A stretch of DNA of 64,000 nt from Micromonospora sp. NBC_01796. GTDB taxonomy: Bacteria > Actinomycetota > Actinomycetes > Mycobacteriales > Micromonosporaceae. Below, piece by piece: positions 16,150-27,672 of the stretch. Made by a program: the position numbers and the translations under genes. The notes beneath the pieces are model-generated. The model saw nothing but the letters and a program-made list of their open reading frames with translations. It was not told the origin of the DNA and ran no database searches. The stretch is taken from assembly GCF_035917455.1 (NCBI RefSeq), contig NZ_CP109078.1:6370001-6434000 (forward strand), written 5' to 3'. Every line of letters begins with the position of its first letter. Positions within the stretch are counted from its first letter, which is position 1.

Positions 16150-19100
16150 CGGCGCAACTGCACTTTCTGGCCTACGTCCGGCAGGGGCTGGCCGCAGCCG
16201 GCGTGGCGCCGGACCCGATCGTGTCGGACATCCCGGCCCGGCCACCGATCCAGGTCGGCGTACGGCTGACCGGCCACGAGGAGGAGCACTTCGACGTACG
16301 GCTCTACGGCCCCGGCGACGTACGCGGGGTCGACACCCGGCAGGTGATCCGGATGGACCCGCCGCCCGGTTCGCACGACTTCGAACCGAACAACCTGGTC
16401 ACGATCGAGTTCGACCGGCCGGACTTCCCGTGGCTGTTCACCCCGGCGAGCAAGGGAGACCGGCAACGGTTGCGCCCCTGGCTGTTCCTGGTGGTGGTCC
16501 CGGTCGCCGACTCCGAACTGCGTACGGACACCGGCGCGCCGCTGCCCGTACTGGAGTGTGACCGGGCCGACCTGCCCGACCTCGCCGAGTCGTGGGCCTG
16601 GGCCCACGCCCAGGTCGCCACCGCCGACGACACCGACACCGTCGCCTCGGTGCTGGCCGGTGACCCGGCACTTACCCTGTCCCGGCTGATCAGCCCGCGC
16701 CGGCTCGCCTCCGGTGTCACCTACCGGGCGTGCCTGGTGCCCGCCTTCGAACCCGGCCGGCTCGCCGGACTCGGCCTGGACGTCGACGACACCGCCGCCC
16801 TCGGCCCAGCCTGGCGCACCGGCGAGGGGGCCGCACCACCGCTGCCGGTCTACCACTCCTGGGAGTTCTCCACCAGCGACGACGGCGACTTCCAGTTGCT
16901 CGCCAGCCGGTTGGAGCCACGGGCCCTCGGCGCCGACGTCGGGCTGCGTCCGGTGTGGATCGGCCGGTCCGGGATGCCGGACCTGGATCCGGCCGTACCC
17001 ACGGTCAGCCTCGGCGTCGAGGGCGCGCTGCGCGGCGCGACGACCATGCCGAGCCGGTGGGCGGCCGAGTCCCGGGAACCGGTCCAGGCGCTGCTGCGCG
17101 AGCTGACCACCGACACCGGCACCCGGCTCGGGCCACCGGTCTACGGCGGCCACTACGCCGAGCTGGACCGGATCCCCGGTGACGCGCAACCCCCGCACTG
17201 GCTGCGTGAACTGAACCTCGACCCCCGGCACCGAATCGCCGCCGCACTCGGCACCCGGGTCGTACGCGAACAGCAGGAAACCCTGATGGCCGCCGCCTGG
17301 GAGCAGGCCGCCGAGGTCCAGCGGGCCAACGAGGCGCTGCGCCAGGCACAGCTCGCCGCGGAGGCGAGCCGGTCGACGTACGAGCGGCGGATCGTGGCCG
17401 GGGCGGCGTCGGTGGGCGGCGCGGCCGTGCCGTCGACGGACGCCGGCCCGCTCCCGCCCGGCCGGCTGCTCCAGGTCAGCGGCGCCGTCCTGGACTCCGT
17501 GACCGTCACCCCGCGCAGCAAGAAGCGCATCGGCGACGAACTGGGGCACAACCCGACGGCGGCGGCGACCCTGTCCGCCACCTTCCGCCGGATCGCCCGA
17601 CCGCACGGTCCGGTCGCCCGCCGGCTCGGCGCCGACGCCCTCGACGGGCTGGTCGAAGCGGCCGGCGACAACCAGGTACGGGCCACCCCGCCGCAACGCG
17701 AACCCGCCGGCACGGTGCTGTTCGACACCGTCGCCGGTCCCGACAACGTCTCCTTCGACCGGATCGACGCGCAGGTCGACGACAACGCCCGGTGGTGGCA
17801 CTGGCCGCCGGCCGCCGCGACCCTCGCGGCGGACCAGGCACAGCCGCAGACCGAGCCCGCACCGGTCGCGCCACGGCTGCCGCCGGAGAACCCGGAGTGG
17901 CCCCCGGAGGACCCCGACTGGCCGCCGGAGGACCCCGACTGGCCGCCGGAGGACCCCGACTGGCCCCCGCCCCCACCACCACCGCCGGTCGAGCCGCTGC
18001 CGGTGTCGTACCCGGACAGCGGCCCGCTGCCGGCGGGTGTGCCCGGCCAACCGACCGGGCTGCCGGCGGCCGTGCTGAGCGGACCCGGCCCGGTGCTCGA
18101 CGACCGCCGCACGTACGTCAGCAGCGGCGACGGTCGCCTCTTCGAGCTGTACCACGACGGTGGACGCTGGCTCTGGTCCGACCACGGCACCCCGCCGGGC
18201 ACCCAGGCCGCCGGGGTCGAACCCGGCGCGGCCATGGACGGCGGACGGCGGTTCTTCGTCGCCTCGGTCCAGGGCGCCCTGTTCGAGCACTACTGGGAGA
18301 GCGACCGGTGGCTGTGGCGCAAACACCCGTCGCCGCCGAACACCTACGGGCTCGGCAGCGCCCCGTCCCTGGTGCTGAACAACCAGAGCCTGTTCGTCGC
18401 CGAAACCACGAACGGCAACACCAACAGCAAGGTCGCCCGGCTCTGGGAACGTCGCCGCGACGGCAACCAGTGGAGCTGGGTCGACCACGGCAACCCCGGC
18501 GGCACCGAACGGATCACCGCCAATCCGGGAGCGGCGCACGGCAACACCCGGTTCTTTGTCGTCACCGACGCCGGCAACCTGTGGGAACGGGGCTGGAACG
18601 GCACCCGCTGGCTCTGGATCGCGCACGGCCGCCCGGCCGACACCGTGGTCGCCGACCTCGGCCCGTCCGTCGGTACGACCAGCGTGTTCGTGAAGACCCG
18701 CGACGGCCGGCTGTTCGAACGGATCTGGTCCGGTACCGGCGCCTCCTGGCAGGACCACGGCAAGCCGTCCGGTGTCGACCTGGCCAACATGACGTACGCG
18801 GTGATGCAGGTCGGGGAGGAGACGTCGCTCTTCGTCGGCGGGGTCGACGGCGGACTGCACCAGCGACGCCGGGTCGGTGCCTCCGGGGCGTGGGAGTGGC
18901 GCAACCTCGGCACCCCGCCCGGCACCAGGGTCATGCAGCCGCCGGGCGCGGCGATGCCGTCCCGGTCGGTCCTCTTCGTCAGCGCCAGCGACGGGCGCGT
19001 CCACCCCGTACGCAAGGACGGTGACATCTGGCGGTGGGGCGACCCGCTGCCGCTGCTCGACTCGCGTGGCTCCGGACCCGTCAACGCGGAACCGGCGCCC

Positions 19101-21470
19101 CACATCCGGTGGGCGCTCCCGCTCGGCTTCCTGTCCAACCTCGTCGCCGCCCACGTCGACAACCCGGCCGGCGACAACACCGTCTACCACCGCGTTGGTC
19201 GGGACCTCGGTTTCGAGGCCGAGGTACGCGGCGGCTGGTCACCGCACCTCGCCAAGCCCGGCGGGATCGGCGCGGAAACCCAGGGGCTGGGCGTCGCGGT
19301 CGCCGACATCAAGGGCCGGGGGCAGCAGCTCGACCTGGTCCTGATGTGGGTGGAGAACCCGGCCGGCGCGAACACGATCTGCTACCAGGTGGGCTGGAAC
19401 CTCGGCCCGACCGGTGAGGTCACCGGTGGTTGGGGACCGGTTCACCGGATTCCGGCCGAGGTTGCCGCCGAGGTGCAGGGCGCCGACCTCGCCCTGGCCG
19501 ACCTCGACGGCGACGGCCGCCCCGAACTGGTGCTGGCGTACGCGACCGGTGGGGCGAACCCGACGCTCTACTACCGGATCGGCTGGCGACTCGGGGACCA
19601 GGGCGAGATCACCGGGGGCTGGTCGGACTCGGTGCAGGTGCCGTGGGCGACCTCCGGCCCGATCAGGGGCGTCGGTGTGGCCGTCGCCGACCTCGACGAC
19701 GACCGGATCCCGGACATCGTCGTACTCACCCTCGAACCGCGCGGCGGGCAGACCCGGGCGGTCTACCGGGTCGGTCGGCGGATCAACCCCCGTGGCCAGG
19801 TGGTCGGCGGGTGGGCGCCGGAGAAGGAGGCCGGGGGCGACCCGCTGCCGGCCGAGCACCAGGGCGCCGGGATCGCGGTCATCGACGTCACCGGCACCCA
19901 CCAACCGGATCTGGTGCTGTTCCACGTCGACAGCTCCGGCGCCGAGAACCGCGGCTACTACCGGGTCGGTTGGGACCTCAACCACTTCGGCGTGGCCCGG
20001 CGGTGGTCCGCCGACGCCCCGGTCTCCGGCTGGTTCGGCGGGCAGGGGCAGGGGGCGGCGATCACCATCGCCGACCTGAACCCGGCGCTGGTCACGGTTC
20101 GCCGGACCATGGGCGACGCGTTCGCCGCCGCCGCCGGCCGCCACCAGACCAAGGTCCTCGCCGCGCAGGACCTGGTGGACGAGCCGGACCCGGACCAGGT
20201 GGACGCCGCCGCGATGGCGGCCCGGGTCGCCACCGCCCTGCACCCGGTCGCCGGCATCACCGAGCGGATGACCGCCCGGCTGGCCCTGCCCGGTACGGAC
20301 ACCCTCGAATCCCTGGACCAGTTGGTCGTGGTGCCGAGCTTCCCCCGACCGATGTACGAGGCCGTACGCGAACTGTCACCGGAGATCCTCTTCCCCGGTG
20401 CGTCCCAGATCCCACCGGAGACCGTCACCCTGCTGCGGGTCAACGCCTCCTTCGTGGAGTCGTTCATGGTCGGGCTCAACTCGGAACTCGCCCGCGAGAT
20501 GCTCTGGCGGCGTTTCCCGACCGACCCGAGGGCCACCTTCTTCCGCCAGTTCTGGGACGTCCGGTCCGCGTCACCGTCGGTCGGACCGCTCTCCGACCTG
20601 CCACCGATCGCCGGCTGGGCCGACGAGAACCAGCTCGGCGAGAACGCCACCGCCGTCGGCGCCGGGGACCTGCTCGTGGTCCTCGTCCGGGGCGAACTGC
20701 TGCGGCGCTACCCCGGCACCGAGATCTACGTACAGAAAGCGGAGTACGCACCGGACGGAACCCGGCGGCTGCTGCCGGAGACCCGGGCACCGCAGTTCAC
20801 CGGCCGGCTCGACCCGGACATGCACTTCTTCGGCCTGCCGCTGAGCGTCTCGGACGCCATCGGCGACAGCGAGAAGGCCGGCTGGTTCGTGGTGTTCCGG
20901 CAACCGCCCGTCGACGCCCGGTTCGGGCTGAACGCGGCACCGAGCGAAGCACCGTACGGAGGCAACCCCGCCACCTGGTCCGACCTGCACTGGCGGCACC
21001 TGTCGGCCGACGAGGCGGCGGACCGGGCACTGCGGCACGTGCAACTCGCCGGTGGGCTCGCCGACCTGCGGCTGGACGAGGTCGGGTGGAACCACAACGG
21101 CGCCCACCAGGCACGGATCGTCTACCAGCCACCGGTCCTGGTGGCGGTGCACGCCACCGACATGGTGCCGCCGATCGACGACACCTGGCAGGTGGACGCG
21201 ATCGTCCGGCGCGCCGACGGGCTGCCGCAGCACCGGATCGTGGCCCTCGCCGGGACCCGCTCCGACGGGACCCCGTGGCGGATGGACACCGACGACGTGA
21301 TCGCCGCGATCGCCCGGCACGAACGGTTCATGGTCGAACGCCCGGTCGGAGACCGGGTACGCGTACGGGTCTCCCGGACCGGACAGGGGCGCCCGTACCT
21401 GACCACCGAGGCCGACGGCGACCTGCCGAACAACCTGCTATCCCTGCCCGAACTGGCCGAGGACGCGTGA
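16146..21470 (+). CDS. 1774-residue multi-propeller protein of unknown function
   Basis: GTG start overlapping the preceding stop. Domains in order: an unknown N-terminal region (1-370, with [19 protein letters not shown]); a short coiled coil (about 372-417); a spacer with four PPEDPDW-type repeats (579-606) and a proline run; a repeat region (about 655-965) with recurring W-x-D/H-H-G motifs and F-V-x-T/S-x-D-G-x-L, like PLL-type lectin propellers; FG-GAP-like repeats (about 985-1315), two with good calcium loops ([18 protein letters not shown]); and a C-terminal domain ([44 protein letters not shown]). There is no signal peptide. I know of no function; lectin-like propellers suggest glycan or surface binding. 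Confidence 0.88.
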   Translation: MTAQLHFLAYVRQGLAAAGVAPDPIVSDIPARPPIQVGVRLTGHEEEHFDVRLYGPGDVRGVDTRQVIRMDPPPGSHDFEPNNLVTIEFDRPDFPWLFTPASKGDRQRLRPWLFLVVVPVADSELRTDTGAPLPVLECDRADLPDLAESWAWAHAQVATADDTDTVASVLAGDPALTLSRLISPRRLASGVTYRACLVPAFEPGRLAGLGLDVDDTAALGPAWRTGEGAAPPLPVYHSWEFSTSDDGDFQLLASRLEPRALGADVGLRPVWIGRSGMPDLDPAVPTVSLGVEGALRGATTMPSRWAAESREPVQALLRELTTDTGTRLGPPVYGGHYAELDRIPGDAQPPHWLRELNLDPRHRIAAALGTRVVREQQETLMAAAWEQAAEVQRANEALRQAQLAAEASRSTYERRIVAGAASVGGAAVPSTDAGPLPPGRLLQVSGAVLDSVTVTPRSKKRIGDELGHNPTAAATLSATFRRIARPHGPVARRLGADALDGLVEAAGDNQVRATPPQREPAGTVLFDTVAGPDNVSFDRIDAQVDDNARWWHWPPAAATLAADQAQPQTEPAPVAPRLPPENPEWPPEDPDWPPEDPDWPPEDPDWPPPPPPPPVEPLPVSYPDSGPLPAGVPGQPTGLPAAVLSGPGPVLDDRRTYVSSGDGRLFELYHDGGRWLWSDHGTPPGTQAAGVEPGAAMDGGRRFFVASVQGALFEHYWESDRWLWRKHPSPPNTYGLGSAPSLVLNNQSLFVAETTNGNTNSKVARLWERRRDGNQWSWVDHGNPGGTERITANPGAAHGNTRFFVVTDAGNLWERGWNGTRWLWIAHGRPADTVVADLGPSVGTTSVFVKTRDGRLFERIWSGTGASWQDHGKPSGVDLANMTYAVMQVGEETSLFVGGVDGGLHQRRRVGASGAWEWRNLGTPPGTRVMQPPGAAMPSRSVLFVSASDGRVHPVRKDGDIWRWGDPLPLLDSRGSGPVNAEPAPHIRWALPLGFLSNLVAAHVDNPAGDNTVYHRVGRDLGFEAEVRGGWSPHLAKPGGIGAETQGLGVAVADIKGRGQQLDLVLMWVENPAGANTICYQVGWNLGPTGEVTGGWGPVHRIPAEVAAEVQGADLALADLDGDGRPELVLAYATGGANPTLYYRIGWRLGDQGEITGGWSDSVQVPWATSGPIRGVGVAVADLDDDRIPDIVVLTLEPRGGQTRAVYRVGRRINPRGQVVGGWAPEKEAGGDPLPAEHQGAGIAVIDVTGTHQPDLVLFHVDSSGAENRGYYRVGWDLNHFGVARRWSADAPVSGWFGGQGQGAAITIADLNPALVTVRRTMGDAFAAAAGRHQTKVLAAQDLVDEPDPDQVDAAAMAARVATALHPVAGITERMTARLALPGTDTLESLDQLVVVPSFPRPMYEAVRELSPEILFPGASQIPPETVTLLRVNASFVESFMVGLNSELAREMLWRRFPTDPRATFFRQFWDVRSASPSVGPLSDLPPIAGWADENQLGENATAVGAGDLLVVLVRGELLRRYPGTEIYVQKAEYAPDGTRRLLPETRAPQFTGRLDPDMHFFGLPLSVSDAIGDSEKAGWFVVFRQPPVDARFGLNAAPSEAPYGGNPATWSDLHWRHLSADEAADRALRHVQLAGGLADLRLDEVGWNHNGAHQARIVYQPPVLVAVHATDMVPPIDDTWQVDAIVRRADGLPQHRIVALAGTRSDGTPWRMDTDDVIAAIARHERFMVERPVGDRVRVRVSRTGQGRPYLTTEADGDLPNNLLSLPELAEDA
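17880..17963 (+). repeat. four 21-bp tandem units encoding PPE(D/N)P(D/E)W
   Basis: Four in-frame 21-base units encode a Pro/Glu/Asp/Trp spacer (residues 579-606), followed by eight prolines. The first unit differs (ENPEW); the last three are almost identical in DNA. They form an extended linker between the N-terminal half and the propellers. Confidence 0.9.
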
Positions 21471-24400
21471 TGACCGCACCAAACCCCCTGTGGAACCTGC
21501 CGACCGAGTGGCCCGTAGCGCTGCTGCCCGTACGCCTGGAGACCCGGTTCGTCGACGTCGGTTCCGGCCGTACGGAGCTGTGGCTGCGGATCCTGCCCGA
21601 CGTCCTGCACGTCGACACCCACCAGCCGGAACTGACCGACGACGAGGTGGCGTGGGGCAGGCAGTACTGGATCGACGTGTGGCGGGCCGGACGGAAGACG
21701 ACCGACGAGGTCACCGCCTGGCACCGGTTGTGCCAGCTCGTCGACCCGGAACGGGCCGCCTGGATCGCCCGGGTGATGGAACCGGCGCAGACCGGACGGC
21801 CGGACCGGCCCGTACCCCCGGACCAGCCGCTGCCCCACGACCCGGAGTTCCCACCGGCGCCCGGTGGCGGCGACCCGTGGGACCGGGCGCCGGTCGCCCG
21901 CGCCCTGCCCAGCCAGTGGCAGGTCACCCTCTGGCGCGACGGCGTGCCCCCGGTGTACGCGCAGTCCGAGCCGGTCACCCGGCCCCTGGTCGTCGGCCCA
22001 CCGGCCAACCTCGACCTCACCGACGTCGGAAACGACGAGCCGCCCGTGGACGACAACAGCCGCTGGCTGGTCGACTTCCCGGCGGCGGTCGACGCCGGCA
22101 TGGCGTTGCGCATCCCGCTGCCCCCGGCGATGGCCGTGGGCGGCATCGACCGGCTCCTGGTCTTCGGAGTCGACGACGACCCGGCGGCCGAGGCCGACGG
22201 GATCCCCGCCCGAGGCGGCCGGATCCTCGGGGAACTGCTCGACGCCCACTTCCACACCCACGGCCTCAGCTTCGTCGCCCCGGGTACGCCGACGAACAGC
22301 ACCGCCGGTGCCCGGTCCGGCTACCGGTCCGGGGACCCCGAGTACGCCGACCTGATCCGGGTCGGACACGGCCAGCAGGCACCGCCGCAGGTCGACGCCG
22401 ACGCACCGGTCACCGCGCTCGCCCTCGGTGTCGCACCCGTCGCCGAGGCCGGGGACCCGCTCCACCTGGCCCGGGGTGCCGCCGCGACCACCTCGCCACG
22501 GGCACTGGTCCGGGCCGAGCACCGGCCCGACGGGCCACCCGCCGACCCTGCGCTCGCCGAGGTCTCCCAGTCCGCCGGCGCCCGGCACATGAACACCGTC
22601 ACCTGGGCGGCCACCTGGGGATACTTCCTCAGCGACCTGCTCACCGGTGTGGTGGGCGAGGACCACATCCGGTACGGCCGGCAGCACTTCGTCGACCACG
22701 TACGCGCCGCCGGGCCGGTGCCGACGCTGCGGATCGCCGAACAGCCGTACGGGATCCTGCCGGTGACCGCCCTGAACCGGTGGACCGGCGACGACCCCCG
22801 CGACAACACGCTGGTCGAGTTCCTGAGAACGCTCCGGGACCAGGTGTGGAAACCGTCCGCGACCGAGACCGAGGAGAGCACCGGGCTGCCGGGCGTACCC
22901 CGCATCGGTGGCCCCGGCGACCCGCGCGAGGTGCTGCTGCGGATCCTCGCCCAGGCACCGCTGGGCCGCGAATGGCGGGTACGCAGCCTCCTCGGCATGG
23001 AGTACGTCACCTACCTGTGGCGGTTCCTCCGACTCGACCTCGACGAGGGCTGGCGGGAGCGGCAAGCGCTGGCACCGAACCAGCTCCTGACCGACCTGGA
23101 CCTGCCCTGGCAGCCCCGCGTCGCCAGTGCGGTCTTCGCCGAGGGCGCGCACCGCATCGGCGGGCAGCTGGTGAACCCGCCGGCACCCTCGACCGTGGCC
23201 GGTTACCTGGACTGGCTCGGCGACCCGGCACGCACCTGGAACGAACTGCGTGACCGGGCGGAGACCGACGGCACCGCCACCCCGCTGCTCTACCGGATGC
23301 TCCGGCAGTCCGCACTGGCCGAGTACGCCACCGGCGCCCGCCGGTTGCAGGCCGCCAGGGCACCGCTGTCGGCTGACGCGTACCGGGATGCCGAACTTGT
23401 CGACATCCGCCCGGACCGGGTCAGTTGGCCGCTCTGGCGCCAGCTCGAACGGGTGATCCCGTTGCCGGGCGGCGGATCCGGTGCTGTCGGCGACTACCTG
23501 CGGGGCGCGCCGGACAGCGAGCTGAGCGCCTTCCGGGACAGCGCCCGGGCGCTGGCCGCGTACCCGGCCGCCGACCTGGAACGGCTGCTCGCCGAGGCGA
23601 TCGACCTGAGCTCGTACCGGCTCGACGCGTGGCTGACCTCGTTCGCCACCAAACGGCTGGCCACCATGCGGGCCGCCCGGCCGCGCGGGGTGCACCTCGG
23701 CGGTTACGGCTGGGTCGAGAACCTGCGCCCCCGTACCGTCGCCCCGGCACCGGTGACGGACCCGCCGCCGGACGAGGCGGGACAACTGTGGGAGGGAGCG
23801 CCGGACGCCGGTTACGTACACGCCCCGTCGCTGCCCCAGGCGGTGACCGCCGCCGTGCTCCGGGCCGGCTACCGGGCACACACCGGGACCGGCGACAACC
23901 CCCTCGCCGTGGACCTGACCGCGGACCGGGTCCGGCTCGCCGGCTGGTTGCTCGACGGCGTACGCCAGGGCCAGCCGCTGACCGAGCTGCTCGGCTACCG
24001 GTTCGAGCGCCAGCTCCAGGACCACCCGAGGGTGCTGGAGCAGTACCTGCCCCGGCTGCGGGAGATCGCACCCGTGCACGTCACCCGGATCGAAACCGAC
24101 ACCCGACCACGGGAGACGGTGGCGGCGACAACCGTGGTGGACGGGCTCGACCTGCACCAACGGTGGCGCGACGGCTCGATCGACTGGGCCGGTGACCCGG
24201 CACTGCCGGATCCGGGCAGCCCCGACCACAACGCCGTCGCGACCGTGCTCGGCTCGCTCGGCGAGGCGATCGACGCGGTCGCCGACGCCCTGCTCGCCGA
24301 GGGGGTCCACCACGCCGCGCAGGGCAACCCGATGCGCAGCGGCGCCACCCTGGACGCCGCGTCGCGCGGCGACGTACCAGCGTCCGAGCTGGAGTTCGCC

Positions 24401-25900
24401 CGGACCCCGCGTACCGGGATGGCGTTGACCCACCGGATCGCGCTGGTGGCGAACAACTGGCCGGACCGGTCGGCGTCGTGGCCGGTCGTTGGGCGCAGCC
24501 CCCGCTCGGCGGCAGAACCCCACCTGGAAGCCCTGGTCGCCGGGCTCCTTCCGGCACCCGCGTCGGTGCGCTGCGAGGTCGAATGGGCGGCCGGACAGAC
24601 GACGCTCACCACCGAGATCACCCTCGACAGGCTCGGCCGCTGCGCGCTGGACCTGCTCGCCCTCGCCGACGTCAGCGAGCCGACCGCCGACGGCGAACTC
24701 GCGGCCCGGATCCTGGACGCCGCCGCCACCGACGGCCCGCCGGCGGGCGCCGACGGGACCCGACCCCACCGGGTACGCCCCGGCCGTGCTCCCCAGTGGG
24801 CGGACAACGTGCTGGGGCTGGAGGAGTTCGCCGAGATCGCCCGCGCGGTCCGGGAACTCGTCGGCTCCGCCCGCCCCGTCACCCCGGCCGACCTGGCGCC
24901 GGGCGGCGACGAACCGGATGACGGGGTGGCCGACACCGATCTCGCCACCCGCGCCGACACCGCCTCGGCACTGCTCACCCAACTCCACCTCGACCTGACC
25001 ACGCAGAACCCGGCCGGGGTGGCGGCCGCGCTCGACCTCGCCGCCGGGATCGGGGTGCTCGGTGCGTACGTCGGCCCCGACGCCACCCCGGCGGCACTGC
25101 TCGCCCGGGCCCGTACGGTCGCCGCCGAGGTCGGTGCCCGAACCGCCGAACTGACCGCGCTGACCATCAACCGGGGTACGGCCACCGCCGCCGAACTGCG
25201 CGACCACGACGTGGCCCGGCTCCGGGCCGTCTTCGGACCGGACTTCCGGGTCCTGCCCAGGTTCACCCTCACCGGCTCGACGGCACTTGCGACCTCGCTC
25301 GCGGCGAGCACCGAACTTCAGGGCGGTGACCCGTACGAGGCCACCGACTGGCTCACCGACGCCGCCCCGGTCCGCCCCGGTGCCGACCGCCTGGAAGCCG
25401 TACGCGGCTACACCCAGGCGGTACACCCGGACCGGCAGCAGCCGCTGCGGGTCGCCCAACTGCCGTACACGCCGGGGGACCGGTGGCTGGCACTGAAGTT
25501 CACCGGGGAACGGCCGGACGGGGTCGGGCTCTCCCTGGTGGTCGACGCACCCGCCGACCTCGACCCGACCGCGCCGCTGCGCGGACTGATGGTGGACGAA
25601 TGGGTGGAGGTCCTGCCCAACGACGCCGAGACCACCGGAGTGTCGTTCCACGCCGAAACACCGGGACAGGTCGCGCCACAGGCGATCCTGCTCGCCGTCC
25701 CCGCCGACGACGCACCGGTCTGGACCCGCGACGCCCTCGAACAAACCCTGGTCGAAACGCTCGAACTCGCCCCGCTGCGGGCCGTCGACGTCGCCACCCT
25801 CGGCGAGGTCGGCCAGTTCCTGCCGGCCCTCTACTTCCCGCTCAATGTCGACGGCCAAACCGCCTCGACCGACTTCACCCGTACCGTTCCGGCGGGCTAA
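21470..25900 (+). CDS. 1476-residue protein of unknown family
   Basis: ATG 21470 shares one base with the previous stop (TGATG). The N-terminus reads [38 protein letters not shown] and [10 protein letters not shown]. The middle has [25 protein letters not shown] and many Arg/Trp-rich helical segments; the last 300 residues are Ala/Leu-rich helical then beta ([22 protein letters not shown]). No signal peptide, membrane segment or catalytic motif is visible. Size, operon position and the matched N-terminal style with the 1774-residue protein suggest a structural component of the same assembly. I do not recognise a named domain. Confidence 0.85.
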   Translation: MTAPNPLWNLPTEWPVALLPVRLETRFVDVGSGRTELWLRILPDVLHVDTHQPELTDDEVAWGRQYWIDVWRAGRKTTDEVTAWHRLCQLVDPERAAWIARVMEPAQTGRPDRPVPPDQPLPHDPEFPPAPGGGDPWDRAPVARALPSQWQVTLWRDGVPPVYAQSEPVTRPLVVGPPANLDLTDVGNDEPPVDDNSRWLVDFPAAVDAGMALRIPLPPAMAVGGIDRLLVFGVDDDPAAEADGIPARGGRILGELLDAHFHTHGLSFVAPGTPTNSTAGARSGYRSGDPEYADLIRVGHGQQAPPQVDADAPVTALALGVAPVAEAGDPLHLARGAAATTSPRALVRAEHRPDGPPADPALAEVSQSAGARHMNTVTWAATWGYFLSDLLTGVVGEDHIRYGRQHFVDHVRAAGPVPTLRIAEQPYGILPVTALNRWTGDDPRDNTLVEFLRTLRDQVWKPSATETEESTGLPGVPRIGGPGDPREVLLRILAQAPLGREWRVRSLLGMEYVTYLWRFLRLDLDEGWRERQALAPNQLLTDLDLPWQPRVASAVFAEGAHRIGGQLVNPPAPSTVAGYLDWLGDPARTWNELRDRAETDGTATPLLYRMLRQSALAEYATGARRLQAARAPLSADAYRDAELVDIRPDRVSWPLWRQLERVIPLPGGGSGAVGDYLRGAPDSELSAFRDSARALAAYPAADLERLLAEAIDLSSYRLDAWLTSFATKRLATMRAARPRGVHLGGYGWVENLRPRTVAPAPVTDPPPDEAGQLWEGAPDAGYVHAPSLPQAVTAAVLRAGYRAHTGTGDNPLAVDLTADRVRLAGWLLDGVRQGQPLTELLGYRFERQLQDHPRVLEQYLPRLREIAPVHVTRIETDTRPRETVAATTVVDGLDLHQRWRDGSIDWAGDPALPDPGSPDHNAVATVLGSLGEAIDAVADALLAEGVHHAAQGNPMRSGATLDAASRGDVPASELEFARTPRTGMALTHRIALVANNWPDRSASWPVVGRSPRSAAEPHLEALVAGLLPAPASVRCEVEWAAGQTTLTTEITLDRLGRCALDLLALADVSEPTADGELAARILDAAATDGPPAGADGTRPHRVRPGRAPQWADNVLGLEEFAEIARAVRELVGSARPVTPADLAPGGDEPDDGVADTDLATRADTASALLTQLHLDLTTQNPAGVAAALDLAAGIGVLGAYVGPDATPAALLARARTVAAEVGARTAELTALTINRGTATAAELRDHDVARLRAVFGPDFRVLPRFTLTGSTALATSLAASTELQGGDPYEATDWLTDAAPVRPGADRLEAVRGYTQAVHPDRQQPLRVAQLPYTPGDRWLALKFTGERPDGVGLSLVVDAPADLDPTAPLRGLMVDEWVEVLPNDAETTGVSFHAETPGQVAPQAILLAVPADDAPVWTRDALEQTLVETLELAPLRAVDVATLGEVGQFLPALYFPLNVDGQTASTDFTRTVPAG

Positions 25901-25912
25901 GGAGCAGCACAG

Positions 25913-27631
25913 ATGCCCTCTGTCACCTCGTGGACCCGGATCGAACCGGGATCCCGCAACGACAACCTGGCCCCCGGCCTACAGGCCAGGGTGCACGACC
26001 CGCTCTGGCTGCTCGCCCGGCAGTGGCAACTCGGGGAGTTCACCGGCGAGGACGCCGGCTCCCCGGCCTCGGTACGGATCCAGGCACAGGTCACCCCGGT
26101 CACCACCTACCGGCCGTACGGCGGTTCCGAGCAGCCGTACGACCGGGGCCGGCCACTGGAGTCGGTGGTCGAGTCCGGCTCCGGCGGGCAGCTCACCGAC
26201 CCGCGTACCGCCGCCCGGACCGGTCAACACTTCCTGCGGCTGCTCGCCGAACGACCCGCCCTGGCCGCCTACGGTCAGCTCTTCGCGCAGGCGTACCCGG
26301 TGGTTGTCGACGAGCAGGGGTCGGCGGCGCTCGACGAGCGCGGCCGGCGGTGGCTGGCCGTGATGGGTCGGCGGGCGGCGAGCGGCGCCGCACTGCTGCC
26401 CGTGCTCCGGGCCCTGGTCGACCACGGCACACCACCGCCCCGGCCGGCGCTGCCGACGTCGATCCTGCCCGACCTGACCGAATGCGCCCGGACCTGGCTG
26501 GACTGGCTCGACCGGCTCGACCTGGCCGGAAACGATCCGGCCACATCACCGCCCGCCTGGCAGGCCGAACGGATGGAGTACCGGTTCGATCTCGCCGCGC
26601 CCACCACCGACGGCCCCACCGTCCTGTCCGCCACCGAGTACGACGGCGGCCGGCTCGACTGGCACTCCTTCGGCCACGACACCTCGGCCACCGCCGAACT
26701 GCCGGCGGGCGAGGAGACGGAGATCGTGGTCCGGACCGTCCTGCCCGCCCCGGCCAGCTATCCGGGAATGCCGGCGCCACGGTGGTGGGAGTTCGAGGAC
26801 GCCCGGGTCGACTTCGGCCGGGTCGAGGCCGAACCGACCGACCTGCACCGGCTGCTCCTGGTCGAGTACGCCACCGTCTACAGCAACGACTGGTACCTGC
26901 TCCCGCTGACCGTTCCGGTCGCCAGCGTCGTGCAGATCCGCTCCCTGGTCGTCACCGACACCTTCGGCTTCCGCACCCTCGTACGGATGGCCGGCGCCCT
27001 GCCCGACGACGGCCAGGACTGGAGCCTGTTCCGGCACACGGTGACCGGCCCCGGCGCGGCGGCGAACCACGGCCGGTCCGACTTCCTCCTGGTCGCCCCC
27101 GCCATCGCGGACAGCCTGGACAGCGCCCCGGTGGAGGAGGTCCGGATGTTCCGGGACGAGATCGCCAACGTGGCCTGGGCGGTGGAGACCACGGTCGAGG
27201 GGGCCACCGGGCGGCCGTTGCGCCGCCACGAGACCGCCGAGCCGGCCGAGCCGTCCCCACCCGCCGAGGACGACCCCGCCGGCGCCCACTACCGGCTGGC
27301 CACCTCGGTACCGGAGCACTGGTTCCCGCTGCTCCCGGTCGAGCCGACCCGAGGCGCGTACCGGTACCGCCGGGGCGGGGTTCCCCGGCGCCGGGACGGG
27401 GAGACGGTGGTGCCCCGGCCGCTCGGTCAACTGCTCGAACCCGACCGCGACCTGCTCATCCACGAGGAGGAGGTGCCGCGCGACGGGCTGCACGTCACCC
27501 GGTTCCGGCAGCGGGCCCGCTGGTCGGACGGTTCGACGCACAACTGGACCGGGCGGCGCAAGCGACCCGGCCGGGGCGAGGGCGCAAGCGGCCTGCTCTT
27601 CGACGTGATCACCGACCCCACCGACAACTGA
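25913..27631 (+). CDS. 572-residue protein of unknown family in the large operon
   Basis: A textbook AAGGAG lies 8 bases before ATG 25913. The protein opens VTSWTRIEPGSRNDNLAPGLQARVHDPLWLLARQWQLGEFTGEDAGSP in several short conserved-looking blocks, which I associate with uncharacterised proteins found beside similar giant proteins. The C-terminus is basic (RRKRPGRGEG). There is a Trp-rich beta region (RWWEFEDARVDFG is near residue 290). No signal peptide or enzyme motif is visible. It follows the 1476-residue gene by 12 bases and precedes the peptidase gene by 41. Confidence 0.83.
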   Translation: MPSVTSWTRIEPGSRNDNLAPGLQARVHDPLWLLARQWQLGEFTGEDAGSPASVRIQAQVTPVTTYRPYGGSEQPYDRGRPLESVVESGSGGQLTDPRTAARTGQHFLRLLAERPALAAYGQLFAQAYPVVVDEQGSAALDERGRRWLAVMGRRAASGAALLPVLRALVDHGTPPPRPALPTSILPDLTECARTWLDWLDRLDLAGNDPATSPPAWQAERMEYRFDLAAPTTDGPTVLSATEYDGGRLDWHSFGHDTSATAELPAGEETEIVVRTVLPAPASYPGMPAPRWWEFEDARVDFGRVEAEPTDLHRLLLVEYATVYSNDWYLLPLTVPVASVVQIRSLVVTDTFGFRTLVRMAGALPDDGQDWSLFRHTVTGPGAAANHGRSDFLLVAPAIADSLDSAPVEEVRMFRDEIANVAWAVETTVEGATGRPLRRHETAEPAEPSPPAEDDPAGAHYRLATSVPEHWFPLLPVEPTRGAYRYRRGGVPRRRDGETVVPRPLGQLLEPDRDLLIHEEEVPRDGLHVTRFRQRARWSDGSTHNWTGRRKRPGRGEGASGLLFDVITDPTDN

Positions 27632-27672
27632 GCACAGCAGAACCGTGCCCACCGACAATTGAAGGAGGAACC

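Noticed and set aside
17880-17963. CRISPR-like array
   Set aside because: The 21-base repeats are contiguous, in frame and encode a Pro/Trp linker; there are no spacers. No CRISPR array or cas gene was seen in the window.
15855-19190. Minus-strand open frame of 1111 codons
   Set aside because: Antisense to the 1049- and 1774-residue genes and low in recognisable structure; the plus-strand genes have domains, ribosome sites and overlaps.
19430-21469. N-terminal extension of the 1476-residue gene back to 19430
   Set aside because: It overlaps the C-terminal domains of the 1774-residue protein in another frame and translates to Arg/Pro/Gly-rich sequence; the TGATG junction at 21470 is the proper start.
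21122-25858. Minus-strand open frame of 1578 codons
   Set aside because: It is antisense to the 1476-residue gene. Its translation is Gly/Arg/Val-rich without domains, a common artefact of strong G/C third-position bias on the other strand.
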